Assembly: GCA_021778115.1 (NCBI GenBank)
Contig: JAJYCS010000018.1
Span: 1 to 35,908 of the forward strand
Direction: 5' to 3'
DNA from: Deltaproteobacteria bacterium
GTDB lineage: Bacteria > Desulfobacterota > Desulfuromonadia > Geobacterales > Pseudopelobacteraceae
DNA length: 35,908 nucleotides
Below are positions 1 to 10,064 of the stretch, piece after piece (the stretch's first letter is position 1; the number at the start of each line of letters is the position of its first letter). The notes beneath the pieces were generated by a model. That model was not told where the DNA came from. It searched no databases and saw only the letters and a list, made by a program, of their open reading frames with translations. Both the position numbers and the translations under genes were made by a program.

Positions 1-35
1 TTGCTGACTTTATTGATCGTATCCAGTACAAGTAG
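1..35 (+). CDS. 3' end of an unidentified upstream gene (partial)
   Basis: One frame is open from the window start and ends at TAG 33-35, giving the C-terminal residues ADFIDRIQYK. It lies 11 bases before the next start codon on the same strand, as expected for the preceding gene of an operon. Ten residues are too few to name the protein, and a chance open frame is possible. Confidence 0.35.
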   Translation, partial: ADFIDRIQYK

Positions 36-46
36 GGGAGACTCAG

Positions 47-1126
47 ATGTACATCGTTATTCTGGCGGGTGGCTCCGGAACCAGGTTCTGGCCTCTTTCC
101 CGGACCGCCCGTCCCAAGCAGCTGATTGCCGTGGTGGATGGCCCTACCATGCTGCAACGGACCGTTGAACGGGTACTGCCGATGCATCCGAAGCGGATCC
201 TGGTGGTGACCAATCAGCTCCAGGCCGAGGAGAGCGAACAGCAGCTGGTCCGTTATCGTCAACAGGCGCCGATCGATATCATTGCAGAACCGGTGGGACG
301 GAACACGGCGCCGGCCATCGGTCTGGCCGCCGCCCTGATCGCCGCCCGGGATCCGGAAGGGGTAATGGTGGTACTGCCGGCCGATCATTTCATACGGGAT
401 GAGGAGGGGTTGCGTACCTGTCTGCAGCGCGCCGTCCAAACCGCCCGTAACGGCTATCTGGTGACTTTGGGAATTGTGCCGACCCGTCCTGAAACCGGCT
501 ACGGTTATATCGAGGCCGACATGACGCTGCGGGGAGACGGTCCCTTTCCGGTGCTCAGGTTTATTGAAAAGCCCCCCCTTGACCAGGCGGTCCGCTATCT
601 GGAGGCGCGTAGCTTTCTCTGGAACAGCGGCATGTTCGTCTGGCGGGCTGATGTGATCCTTGATGAGCTGGCGCGTCAGATGCCGGAGCTGGCCGCCCGG
701 TTGGAGATGCTCCAGTTCGGCGGCCAGGTCTGGGACCTGGTCGATATGGCGCCGCAGATCGCCGCTATGTATGCCGAGGTGGCGGCACAGTCCATCGACT
801 ACGGTGTGATGGAACGGTGCCGGCGGGTACAGGTGGTCCCTGCCGAGATTGGCTGGAGCGACGTCGGCAGCTGGTCGGCCCTCCCGGAGGTCCTGGCGGC
901 AAACGATGCCGGTAATGTGGTAACCAACTGTGCGGCCCATATCGCGGTGGAGAGTACCGGCTGCATCGTCTCCGGCCACGGCGCCCTGGTGGCCACGGTG
1001 GGGGTGCGCGATCTGGTGGTGGTCAACTCCGGCGATGCCGTCCTGGTCTGCCCCAAGGAGCGGGCTCAGGATGTACGGGCCGTGGTTGAGGCGCTCAGGG
1101 TACAGGGGCTGGACCGCTATCTGTAG
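47..1126 (+). CDS. manC: mannose-1-phosphate guanylyltransferase
   Basis: Makes GDP-mannose from mannose-1-phosphate and GTP in the cytoplasm, a precursor for surface polysaccharide and glycolipid. The 359-residue protein opens with the nucleotidyltransferase signature [12 protein letters not shown] followed by PKQ, then has [15 protein letters not shown] near residue 80 and the sugar-binding FIEKP near residue 172. It is the short form: only the transferase domain is present, without the C-terminal cupin phosphomannose isomerase domain of bifunctional ManC/AlgA proteins. The ATG at 47 has a good ribosome site (AGGGGAGA) nine or so bases upstream. A terminator-like hairpin follows, so it is probably not cotranscribed with bioF. 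The family also includes close GDP- and other sugar nucleotidyltransferases, but the mannose-specific motifs make this call firm. Confidence 0.93.
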   Translation: MYIVILAGGSGTRFWPLSRTARPKQLIAVVDGPTMLQRTVERVLPMHPKRILVVTNQLQAEESEQQLVRYRQQAPIDIIAEPVGRNTAPAIGLAAALIAARDPEGVMVVLPADHFIRDEEGLRTCLQRAVQTARNGYLVTLGIVPTRPETGYGYIEADMTLRGDGPFPVLRFIEKPPLDQAVRYLEARSFLWNSGMFVWRADVILDELARQMPELAARLEMLQFGGQVWDLVDMAPQIAAMYAEVAAQSIDYGVMERCRRVQVVPAEIGWSDVGSWSALPEVLAANDAGNVVTNCAAHIAVESTGCIVSGHGALVATVGVRDLVVVNSGDAVLVCPKERAQDVRAVVEALRVQGLDRYL

Positions 1127-1132
1127 GAGACC

Positions 1133-1159
1133 GGGGCAGCCTGCGGGGGCGCCCCTTTT
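1133..1159 (+). terminator. probable Rho-independent terminator after manC
   Basis: GGGGC (1133-1137) can pair with GCCCC (1151-1155) and is followed directly by TTTT (1156-1159). It sits just after the manC stop and before the bioF operator. The stem is short and the loop GC-rich, so the strength is uncertain. Confidence 0.45.
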
Positions 1160-1170
1160 ACGCGCGTCAG

Positions 1171-1204
1171 TTGTCAACTTATTTCGTTGGAACGAGGTTA
1201 ACAA
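1171..1204 (+). promoter_or_regulatory. probable BirA operator (biotin box) overlapping the bioF ribosome site
   Basis: TTGTCAACT (1171-1179), a 16-base spacer, then GGTTAACAA (1196-1204). These half sites and their spacing match the known BirA box form (TTGTnAACC, 14-16 bases, GGTTnACAA). The right half covers the bioF ribosome-binding region and touches the A of its ATG. Biotinyl-AMP-bound BirA would be expected to repress bioF-bioH-bioC here. The match is by eye, and birA is not in the window. Confidence 0.7.
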
Positions 1205-2379
1205 TGAGCCATCACCTCCTGCAGGAACGACTCGATGGGATCCGTACCGGTGGTCTGTTCCGTTCGCTGCGGCAGATAGCAGGGGTCGGCCCCCGTGTCT
1301 CGCTGGGGGACCAGGATTGTCTTCTGCTCTGCTCCAATAACTATCTGGGGCTGGCCGATCACCTGGACCTTAAACGGGCCGCAGTGGAGGCCGCTTTCCG
1401 CTTCGGCACCTCCAGCGGCGCCTCGCGTCTGGTTTCAGGCAGTTTCTCCCTCCATGACGAACTGGAACAGAAGGTGGCCGAATGGAAGGGAACCGAGACG
1501 GCCCTGCTCTTCAACAGCGGGTATGCGGCCAACACCGGTATCATAGCCGCTGTCGCCGGTCGTGGCGATATCATCTTTTCCGACCGTTTGAACCACGCCA
1601 GCAGTATCGACGGCGCCCTGCTGTCAGGGGCGAGGCTGGTGCGGTATCCCCATAATGACTGCGTCGCCCTGGCCAGGCTGTTGGCACGGCATCAGACCGA
1701 CGGCCTCCGCCTGATCGTCACCGATGGGGTGTTCAGTATGGATGGCGATCTGGCACCCTTTGAGGAGTTGGTGGCCCTGGCCCGTCATCACGAGGCCCTT
1801 CTGATGGTTGATGATGCCCATGGCGGGGGCATTCTGGGGCCTGAAGGACGTGGCAGCGCGGCACTGGCGGGGCTGCAGGAGGGGATTCCCCTGCAGATGG
1901 GAACCTTTGGCAAGGCATTGGGGAGTTTTGGGGCCTATTTGGCCTGCTCCCAGGCGATGCGGGAGTATCTGATCAACCGTTCCCGCAGTCTGATCTTTTC
2001 AACGTCTCTGCCGCCGGCGGTACTGGCGGCCTCCCTTGCGGCAATCCGTTTGGTGCGCAGTGAGGAGGGGGAACAGCGGCGGCGTCGGCTGGCGGAGAAC
2101 GTGGCCCTGTTTCGCCAGGGTCTGCAACGGGCCGGTTTCACGGTGCCTGAGGGCTGCACGCCGATCGTGCCGATCCTGGTGGGTGACCCGGTCGTCACCA
2201 TGACCTTTTCCGAGCGTCTCCTGGAGGCGGGTTTTTTTGTCCAGGGTATCCGTCCACCCACGGTGCCCCGCGGCACCAGCAGACTCCGTTGCACCGTCAT
2301 GGCCAGCCACACCGCCGCGGACCTGGATGGAGCCGTTGAGGCCCTGGGCCGGATCGCCCGGGGGCTGGGGGTGCTCTGA
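1204..2379 (+). CDS. bioF: 8-amino-7-oxononanoate synthase
   Basis: PLP enzyme of the alpha-oxoamine synthase family. It condenses pimeloyl-ACP (or -CoA) with alanine to form 8-amino-7-oxononanoate, the first step of biotin ring assembly. Visible family motifs are [11 protein letters not shown] near the N terminus, [13 protein letters not shown], the [15 protein letters not shown] cofactor region, and the Schiff-base lysine K237 in [12 protein letters not shown]. The length of 391 residues is normal. I chose ATG 1204, which has GAGG shortly upstream and lies next to the BirA-like box; a TTG at 1171 in the same frame lies inside the operator and is less likely. The stop TGA shares one base with the start of the following hydrolase gene, so the two are translationally coupled. 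bioA, bioB and bioD are not in this window. Confidence 0.93.
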   Translation: MSHHLLQERLDGIRTGGLFRSLRQIAGVGPRVSLGDQDCLLLCSNNYLGLADHLDLKRAAVEAAFRFGTSSGASRLVSGSFSLHDELEQKVAEWKGTETALLFNSGYAANTGIIAAVAGRGDIIFSDRLNHASSIDGALLSGARLVRYPHNDCVALARLLARHQTDGLRLIVTDGVFSMDGDLAPFEELVALARHHEALLMVDDAHGGGILGPEGRGSAALAGLQEGIPLQMGTFGKALGSFGAYLACSQAMREYLINRSRSLIFSTSLPPAVLAASLAAIRLVRSEEGEQRRRRLAENVALFRQGLQRAGFTVPEGCTPIVPILVGDPVVTMTFSERLLEAGFFVQGIRPPTVPRGTSRLRCTVMASHTAADLDGAVEALGRIARGLGVL

Positions 2380-3206
2380 TGCCGTTTCTGCAGTCTCGCG
2401 CAGGTGGTGATATCTGGTATCTGGAGGAGGGGGCAGGGCGTCCCCTTCTGTTTGTCCATGGCTGGTGTATGTCGGGAGCGGTCTGGCAGTTGCAGCAGCG
2501 CCCCCTGGCGGACCGGTACCGTGTCATCACCGTCGATCTGCGGGGGCATGGCCGATCGTCGGCGCCCCAGGAGGGGATGGGCGGTATCGACGGCCTTGCC
2601 GGTGACCTGCTGGACCTGGTGCAACTCCTGGACCTGCGTGACCTGGTTGCCGTGGGGTGGTCGCTGGGCGCACAGCTGCTGCTCACGGCATATACGAGAG
2701 CTGCACGAAGGTTTGCCGGCATGGTGCTGGTGGGGGCGACCCCCCGTTTCACCGCAGCGCCGGATTTTCCGTACGGTCTGCCCGTAATCGAGGCCCAGGG
2801 GATGCGGCTCAAGATACGGCGCAACCTGGCGAGGGCACTGGATGGGTTTCATCAACGGCTGTTTGTCGCAGGAGAACTGGACGAGGCCACGGTCGGCTGC
2901 CAGGTGGCGGCGGTGCTGGCCGATGTTGTCCCACCAACAGCTGCTGCCGCTCTGGATGGACTGGAGGCGTTGATGGGGGCCGAGATGCTTCAGGAGGCGA
3001 CTCGCGTGCAGTGTCCAACCCTGCTGATCCACGGGGAGCAGGACCGTATCTGTCTCCCCGATGCCTCCCTCTGGCTGGCCCGGGCGGTGCCGGATAGCCG
3101 GCGGATCGTCTATCCCGGCTGCGGTCATGCCCCGTTTCTCAGTCGTCCCGAGCGGTTCAATCGCGACCTGATCGAATTCATGGAGGGGCTCCGTGACCGG
3201 CAGTAG
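2379..3206 (+). CDS. bioH: alpha/beta hydrolase, probable pimeloyl-ACP methyl ester esterase
   Basis: A 275-residue alpha/beta hydrolase with the oxyanion HGW motif near residue 27, DLRGHGRS, the nucleophile elbow GWSLG near residue 94, and a C-terminal HGEQDRI (acid) and CGHAPF (histidine), so the Ser-Asp-His triad is complete. BioH-type enzymes remove the methyl ester from pimeloyl-ACP methyl ester and end the disguised fatty acid cycle started by BioC. The general fold alone would not prove this. Its position between bioF and bioC, overlapping bioF by one base and bioC by 14 bases, makes the biotin role likely. Another esterase of the biotin pathway type (for example BioG- or BioJ-like) is possible. 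Confidence 0.8.
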   Translation: MPFLQSRAGGDIWYLEEGAGRPLLFVHGWCMSGAVWQLQQRPLADRYRVITVDLRGHGRSSAPQEGMGGIDGLAGDLLDLVQLLDLRDLVAVGWSLGAQLLLTAYTRAARRFAGMVLVGATPRFTAAPDFPYGLPVIEAQGMRLKIRRNLARALDGFHQRLFVAGELDEATVGCQVAAVLADVVPPTAAAALDGLEALMGAEMLQEATRVQCPTLLIHGEQDRICLPDASLWLARAVPDSRRIVYPGCGHAPFLSRPERFNRDLIEFMEGLRDRQ

Positions 3207-4011
3207 TCTGGCTCGGGTCGGCCGGGCGTTTCACCGGGGTGCCCCCCAGTACGACCTGCATACCCCGGTGCAGCAGCGGGTGGTGCGGCGGCTCCTGGAG
3301 CTGACGTGTCGGCTGCTGGGGAAGGGGGGGGCGCAGCAGGTGCTGGATATCGGGTGCGGTACCGGCCAGCTTCTGACCGCACTGGCGGACTGCCTGCCTC
3401 AGGCGGCGCTCACCGGCCTTGATCTGGCCCCCGACATGCTACGACTGGCCGGGGAACGTCTGTCCAACAGGGCCACCCTGATACAGGGGGATGCCGAACG
3501 GTTGCCCTTTGCCGCAGCCAGGTTCGACCTGGTGCTTTCCAGCTCCACCTTCCAGTGGCTTGAACGGTGTGATCTCTGTTTCAGCGAGGCGCATCGGGTA
3601 CTGCAGCAGGGGGGGACCTTTTGCTTCGCCCTGTTTGGGGACGGGACCTTGGCTGAGCTGCACAGCTCCTGGCAGGAGGCGCTACGGCGCTGTGGGAGGT
3701 CGTTGCCCCCCGGCCGGGACGGCACCCATCGTTTCCATGATGCGGCAACGATCCGCCATGCCCTTGTGAGCCAAGGCTTTCAGCAGGTGATGGTGACCAG
3801 GGAGCGGGAAGAGGTCTGGTATCCCGACCTGCCCAGGATGTTGCAGGCTATCAAGCGGATCGGGGCTGGAACGGCACGCCCCCCGGCGGGGGGGGGGCTG
3901 GGATGGCGGCAGACGCTGCATGAGATGGCAGCGATCTATGAGGAACGGTTTGGCGCCGAACGGGGGGTGCCGGCCGGTTATCAGGTGATCTATGGGGCAG
4001 GGAGGCGGTGA
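3193..4011 (+). CDS. bioC: malonyl-[ACP] O-methyltransferase
   Basis: SAM-dependent methyltransferase that methylates the free carboxyl of malonyl-ACP so that fatty acid synthase can extend it to pimeloyl-ACP methyl ester. The N terminus (VGRAFHRGAPQYDLHT) is typical of BioC. SAM motif I is VLDIGCGTGQLL near residue 51, followed by LTGLDLAPDMLRLA and the post-motif SSSTFQWL. The end QVIYGAGR also fits the family. It has 272 residues and starts at GTG 3193, overlapping the bioH end by 14 bases, consistent with translational coupling. The gene ends at 4011, with the convergent arsR-type gene ending at 4012, so there is no spacer between the two stops. Confidence 0.9.
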   Translation: MTGSSLARVGRAFHRGAPQYDLHTPVQQRVVRRLLELTCRLLGKGGAQQVLDIGCGTGQLLTALADCLPQAALTGLDLAPDMLRLAGERLSNRATLIQGDAERLPFAAARFDLVLSSSTFQWLERCDLCFSEAHRVLQQGGTFCFALFGDGTLAELHSSWQEALRRCGRSLPPGRDGTHRFHDAATIRHALVSQGFQQVMVTREREEVWYPDLPRMLQAIKRIGAGTARPPAGGGLGWRQTLHEMAAIYEERFGAERGVPAGYQVIYGAGRR

Positions 4012-4296
4012 TCAGCGAGCCATGAGGGCGGTGATCAGACTGCGGGCCAAGGGGTGCACGACGCTGTAGTGCACCTCCACCCCGTCACGTTTTCCCTCAA
4101 TGATCCCCTTGTTCTTAAGCAGGGCTAGGTGTTGGGAGACGGTGGCCTGGGGCAGGTTCAGGCATTCCCAGATATGCTTGACATTGCACTCGTTGGTACA
4201 GAGGCCGGCCACAATCTTGAGACGGATCGGATGGCCCAGGACCTTCAGGATCTCCGCTTCGTTGGTAAAATTTTTGTTCTTGTCAAAATCAGCCAT
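4012..4296 (-). CDS. ArsR/SmtB-family transcriptional repressor
   Basis: A 94-residue single-domain winged helix protein. The ArsR-type core is clear: EILKVLGHPIRLKIVAGL, then the recognition region LPQATVSQHLALLKNKGI and the wing KRDGVEVHYSV. Three cysteines (C33, C37, C45) lie in and before the recognition helix, a place where several ArsR proteins bind metal(loid) or sense thiol oxidation. The exact ELCVCDL arsenic motif is absent, so the signal is unknown. Members usually repress their own promoter, and a perfect dyad lies in the promoter just upstream. The neighbouring ABC ATPase genes upstream on the same strand may be coregulated. The ribosome site is weak. Confidence 0.85.
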   Translation of the reverse strand: MADFDKNKNFTNEAEILKVLGHPIRLKIVAGLCTNECNVKHIWECLNLPQATVSQHLALLKNKGIIEGKRDGVEVHYSVVHPLARSLITALMAR

Positions 4297-4327
4297 GGTG
4301 GACTCGCCCGGTAAGAAAATTTACAAA

Positions 4328-4356
4328 ACTATATATAGTAATACTATCCTTGTCAA
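4328..4356 (-). promoter_or_regulatory. promoter with embedded dyads for the ArsR-type gene
   Basis: On the minus strand TTGACA (4356-4351), a 17-base spacer and TATAGT (4333-4328) form a near-ideal sigma-70 promoter. ACTATATATAGT (4328-4339) is a perfect 12-base palindrome over the -10, and ATAGT-AAT-ACTAT (4335-4347) is a second dyad within the spacer. ArsR-family repressors commonly bind AT-rich dyads in this position, so autorepression is inferred. Confidence 0.65.
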
Positions 4357-4394
4357 TTCATGGCGCATGCATTCGCTGTAGCGGGGAATGGCCG

Positions 4395-5363
4395 TTACCT
4401 GAGATGGCAGGCCGCAACATGGCCGGGGGAAAGCTCGGCAAGGGGCGGCGGCTGCGTGCGGCAGCGATCCTGTGCATAGGGGCACCGGGCGTGGAAACGG
4501 CAGCCCTGTGGGAGGCTGCTGGGGGAGGGCGGTTCCTGGCTGATGCTGATCCGGTCAGGGCGATCATGGAACGCGAGCTGGGGAATGGCCGACAACAGAG
4601 CCTCCGTGTAGGGATGGCGACAGCCGTTAAAGATGGTCGCAGCCGGGGCCGATTCCACCACCGTCCCCAGGTACATCACGACAATACGGTCGCTTACGTG
4701 GCGCAACACCGCAAGATCGTGGCTTATGACCACCATGGTAAGCCCCTGCCGCTGTTTCAGCTCCAGCAGCAGGTTGATGATCTGGGCCTGGATGGAGATA
4801 TCCAGTGAGGAGACCGGTTCATCCGCCACCAGGATGGTCGGGTCTGCCGCAAGTGCCCGGGCGATACCGATACGTTGCCGCTGGCCACCGGAAAATTCGT
4901 GGGGAAAGCGGTCATAGAGCTCCGGCGCCAGTCCTACCTGTGCCATCAGGCGTTGTGCCTGATCACGGCGCGTACTGGCCGGCGCCAGACCGTGTATCGC
5001 CAGTGGCTCGGCGATGGCTGCGCCGATACGGAGGCGGGGGTTCAGGGAGGAGAACGGGTCCTGAAAGATCATCTGCACCGATCGCCGGAACAGGCGCTGC
5101 TGCTCCGGGGTCTGGCGGTTCAGCGGGATCCCCCGGAAGCGTATCGTGCCGCTGTCGGGCGGCAGCAGGCCGGTGAGCAGCTTGGCCAGTGTCGATTTGC
5201 CGCAGCCCGATTCGCCGGCAATCCCCACGGTTTCGCCGGGGGTGAGCGTCAGGCTGACCTGATCCAGGGCCGTCATCAGTCGTCCGGGACCGCTGCGGAG
5301 TGTCCCGTCCCGTTGGGCAAATCGTTTCGATACGGCCAGCGCTTCCAGGATCGGCTCTGTCAT
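4395..5363 (-). CDS. oligopeptide/dipeptide-type ABC transporter ATPase (DppF/OppF-like)
   Basis: ATP-hydrolysing subunit of a peptide/nickel-type importer, on the cytoplasmic face of the membrane. It shows Walker A GESGCGKST, the Q-loop region MIFQDPFSSLNP, signature FSGGQRQRIGIARAL, Walker B ILVADEPVSSLD and the switch histidine in VVISHDLAVL. The C terminus carries the oligopeptide-transporter extension with CRFHARCPYAQDRC, whose cysteines bind a metal cluster in some DppD/DppF proteins. I chose ATG 5363 because it overlaps the stop of the upstream ATPase as ATGA; this gives 322 residues. An in-frame start at 5378 is possible. Permease and binding-protein genes are absent from both sides, so the substrate cannot be inferred. 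Confidence 0.87.
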   Translation of the reverse strand: MTEPILEALAVSKRFAQRDGTLRSGPGRLMTALDQVSLTLTPGETVGIAGESGCGKSTLAKLLTGLLPPDSGTIRFRGIPLNRQTPEQQRLFRRSVQMIFQDPFSSLNPRLRIGAAIAEPLAIHGLAPASTRRDQAQRLMAQVGLAPELYDRFPHEFSGGQRQRIGIARALAADPTILVADEPVSSLDISIQAQIINLLLELKQRQGLTMVVISHDLAVLRHVSDRIVVMYLGTVVESAPAATIFNGCRHPYTEALLSAIPQLAFHDRPDRISISQEPPSPSSLPQGCRFHARCPYAQDRCRTQPPPLAELSPGHVAACHLR

Positions 5364-6319
5364 TGATGGTTCCAGCACCGTACGGTGTGGCCTGGCGCCA
5401 TGGTAGTCAGCTCAGGCATGGCGGTGTCGCAGGGGGGAAGAGCGGCGGGACAGCGGCTTCGGAACGGACAGCCGGTCTGCTCCCCGGTAAGATCGGGAGG
5501 CTGGCCGGGTATCGTGGTGAGCGGGGTGCCGGGGGGGACGTTGCCCGGCAGCGAGGCCAGGAGTCCCCGGGTATAGGGATGGGCGGGTCTGGCCAGCAGT
5601 TCGGCGGTGGCGGCCGATTCTACGATCCTTCCGGCATACATCACGTGGAGTTGATCGGCCCGTTCCGCCACGATCCCCAGATCATGGGTGATCAGCAGCA
5701 GGGCCAGCCCCTGCTCCTTCTGCAACCGGTCGATCAGTTCCAGGATCTGCGCCTGGATGGTTACATCCAGGGCGGTGGTCGGCTCATCGGCGATCAGCAG
5801 GGCGGGATTGCAGGCCAGGGCCATGGCGATCATCACCCGTTGCCGCTGTCCGCCGGAGAGCTGGTGCGGGTAATCACGCAGCCGGAGCTCCGAATCTCCT
5901 ATCCCTACGTGGCGCAGCAGAGCGGCTGATTCGGCGCGGGCAACCGGACGTTCCATGCCGCGGTGCAGAAGTAGCGGTTCCATCAGCTGTTCACCGATCC
6001 GGAGCACCGGATTCAACGAGGTCATCGGTTCCTGGAAGACCATCGCCATCCGGCTGCCACGCAGCGATCGCAGCGTCTCCGACGACAGCTCCGTCAGTTC
6101 TAGGCCATCGAGGCGGATTGAACCGCTGACGATCCTTGCCGTGCCGGGAAGCAGCCCCATGATGGAACGGGCGGTCATGCTCTTGCCGGAACCCGACTCG
6201 CCCACCAGGGCCACGGTCTGTCCGTGGGGGACCGTCAGGGTCACCTCCTGTACCGCCCTGACCAGACCGCCGGGGGTGCTGATGGTCGTGGTCAGTCCGT
6301 TGAGTTCGAGTAATGCCAT
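5360..6319 (-). CDS. oligopeptide/dipeptide-type ABC transporter ATPase (DppD/OppD-like)
   Basis: Partner ATPase of the preceding entry; the two form the heterodimeric engine of a peptide-type ABC importer. It has Walker [10 protein letters not shown], the Q-loop region [12 protein letters not shown], signature [15 protein letters not shown], Walker [13 protein letters not shown], switch [10 protein letters not shown] and the C-terminal [14 protein letters not shown] cysteine extension. The start is uncertain. ATG 6319 gives 319 residues beginning MALLELNGL, which aligns with the family start; a TTG at 6355 would add 12 residues but lies in a promoter-like element. The 3' end overlaps the next ATPase gene by four bases. 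Only the ATPase pair is here, without permeases or a solute-binding protein. Confidence 0.87.
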   Translation of the reverse strand: MALLELNGLTTTISTPGGLVRAVQEVTLTVPHGQTVALVGESGSGKSMTARSIMGLLPGTARIVSGSIRLDGLELTELSSETLRSLRGSRMAMVFQEPMTSLNPVLRIGEQLMEPLLLHRGMERPVARAESAALLRHVGIGDSELRLRDYPHQLSGGQRQRVMIAMALACNPALLIADEPTTALDVTIQAQILELIDRLQKEQGLALLLITHDLGIVAERADQLHVMYAGRIVESAATAELLARPAHPYTRGLLASLPGNVPPGTPLTTIPGQPPDLTGEQTGCPFRSRCPAALPPCDTAMPELTTMAPGHTVRCWNHQ

Positions 6320-6447
6320 GCCCGGCAGGGTACACTGACGGTGCCGCCCTGTCAAATTCCGTCATCACCCTGCCTGGGTGCAGCTGCAGGGTGAAACTGT
6401 TTGACAGGTGAACGGCAGTATGGTTCTATTTGACGGTTTGTACGGAT
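6320..6447. promoter_or_regulatory. divergent intergenic region with promoter-like elements
   Basis: It separates the minus-strand ATPase genes from the plus-strand SpoIID-like gene. On the minus strand TTGACA (6355-6350) lies 17 bases from TACCCT (6332-6327), which would place transcription start close to ATG 6319. On the plus strand TTGACA (6401-6406) lies 17 bases from a poor -10 (TTCTAT, 6424-6429). CCCTGCCTGGGTGCAGCTGCAGGG (6368-6391) contains short inverted arms. Both -10 boxes are weak. Confidence 0.35.
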
Positions 6448-7543
6448 ATGCATAAGCTCGTCAGTCTGATCATAGCCGTCATGGCGTTCGGCCTGGTTAC
6501 GGTGCCGGCCATGGCCCTGGAGCGGGACCTGATCCGGGTGGCGGTTGGCCGCTCCACCGGCAGTGTCACCCTGCAGGGGGATGGTATGCTGGCCCTGCGC
6601 GAGTCCGGTACGGCGCTGGTGTTGCCTCCTTCCGCCACCATTGTTCCCGGGCATGGTCATCTCCTTCTGGATGGTGCCCCGTACCGCAGGCTTCGGGTGA
6701 CGGCGGCAGGCCCCGTCCGGCTGAACGGCACCTCTTACCGGGGGGTGCTGGAGGTTCTGCCGCAGGGTAACGGCATTCTGGTAGTGGATGAGCTCCCCCT
6801 TGAAGAGTACCTGGTGGGGGTGATCAACAGCGAGATATCCTCCACCTGGCCCATGGAGGCGATCAAAGCCCAGGCGGTGATCGCCCGCACCTATGCGGTA
6901 GCCAAGCGCCAGGAACGTCGCAACGCCCTCTATCACCTGGAATCAACGGTCATGGACCAGGCGTATGACGGCAGCGATCAGGAGGACAGCAGGGCCGCCC
7001 GGGCGGTCCATGAGACGGTCGGTCAGGTGCTCACCTATCATGGCGCCGTGATTCAGGCCTATTACCATGCCAGCTGCGGCGGCAAGACCGAGGATGCGGC
7101 CAATGTCTGGGGCGGCGTCTCTCCACCGTACCTGAAGGGGGTGGACTGTCAGTACTGCGCAAAAAGCCCGGCCAGCAGATGGGAACTGAGCATGCCGCTC
7201 TCCAAGCTGGAGACGGCCCTCCGGCTGCCGGGGATTACCGACATCCGGGAAGGTCCCCGCAATAACCGGGGACGCTTGAAGACGGTCATCCTGACTACCG
7301 CCCGTGGTGCGGTGACCATGCTGGCCACCAGATTCCGGATGACGGTCGGTTCCACCGTGATCAGGAGTACCAACTTTACCGTACGGGTGATCGGTGGTGT
7401 AGCCCTTTTCAGCGGTCTGGGGTATGGCCACGGGGTGGGACTCTGCCAGTGGGGGGCCAAGCAGCGCGCCCTGGCCGGCTTCAGCTACAGCGAGATCCTC
7501 TCCTATTACTATCCGGGGACCGAACTGCGCACCCTTCCCGCCG

Positions 7544-7557
<14 letters not shown>
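6448..7557 (+). CDS. SpoIID/LytB-domain protein, exported
   Basis: A 369-residue protein with an N-terminal signal peptide (MHK, a hydrophobic stretch, cleavage probably after PAMA). It then has the SpoIID/LytB domain: DELPLEEYLVGVINSEIS, WPMEAIKAQAVIARTYA, YHASCGGKTEDA and the C-terminal GYGHGVGLCQWGA. In spore formers SpoIID is a lytic transglycosylase acting on denuded glycan strands. In non-sporulating deltaproteobacteria the role is unknown but presumably concerns peptidoglycan outside the inner membrane. ATG 6448 is chosen because it begins a proper signal sequence; its ribosome site is weak, and an earlier TTG at 6430 is possible. The 3' end overlaps queA by 14 bases, so the gene probably heads the queA-tgt-sec transcription unit. 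Confidence 0.85.
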
Positions 7558-9713
<2,156 letters not shown>

Positions 9714-9716
9714 ACT

Positions 9717-10037
9717 ATGTTTGGAGTCGCATTTGCAATGGGAAGCCCCGTCGGCGGAGGGGCCGCGCCGCAGGGCGGTATGGCCGCCTTCATGAACATC
9801 GTGCCGCTTATCTTCATGTTCGCCATCTTCTATTTTCTGCTGATACGTCCCCAGCAGAAAAAGGCGAAGGAACACCGCGCCCTGCTGGATGGCCTCAAGG
9901 TTGGAGACAGCGTCAAGACCGCCGCCGGGATTCACGGCAAGGTGGCAGCCATCGAGGAGCAGGTGATCACCCTTGAGGTTGCCACCGGGGTGAAGGTCAA
10001 GATCGACAAACCGTTCATCAGTACGGTTGTAAAGTAA
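9717..10037 (+). CDS. yajC: Sec translocase accessory subunit YajC
   Basis: Small inner-membrane protein that associates with SecD and SecF and supports preprotein export. It has 106 residues with one hydrophobic segment (MNIVPLIFMFAIFYFLLIRP) followed by the signature PQQKKAKEH and a small soluble domain containing GDSVKTAAGIHGKV. The N-terminal stretch before the membrane segment is Gly/Ala/Pro-rich, as often in this group. The ribosome site AAGGAGGAG lies across the tgt stop. The order tgt-yajC-secD-secF is the classical one. Confidence 0.95.
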   Translation: MFGVAFAMGSPVGGGAAPQGGMAAFMNIVPLIFMFAIFYFLLIRPQQKKAKEHRALLDGLKVGDSVKTAAGIHGKVAAIEEQVITLEVATGVKVKIDKPFISTVVK

Positions 10038-10064
10038 CTACTACCTGCAAAGGAGATTGTGCCG

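Noticed and set aside
4004-4038. Direct repeat GGCGGTGATCAG at the bioC/ArsR convergent stops
   Set aside because: Only two copies, each within coding sequence of a different gene; no dyad or T run for a terminator. Probably chance.
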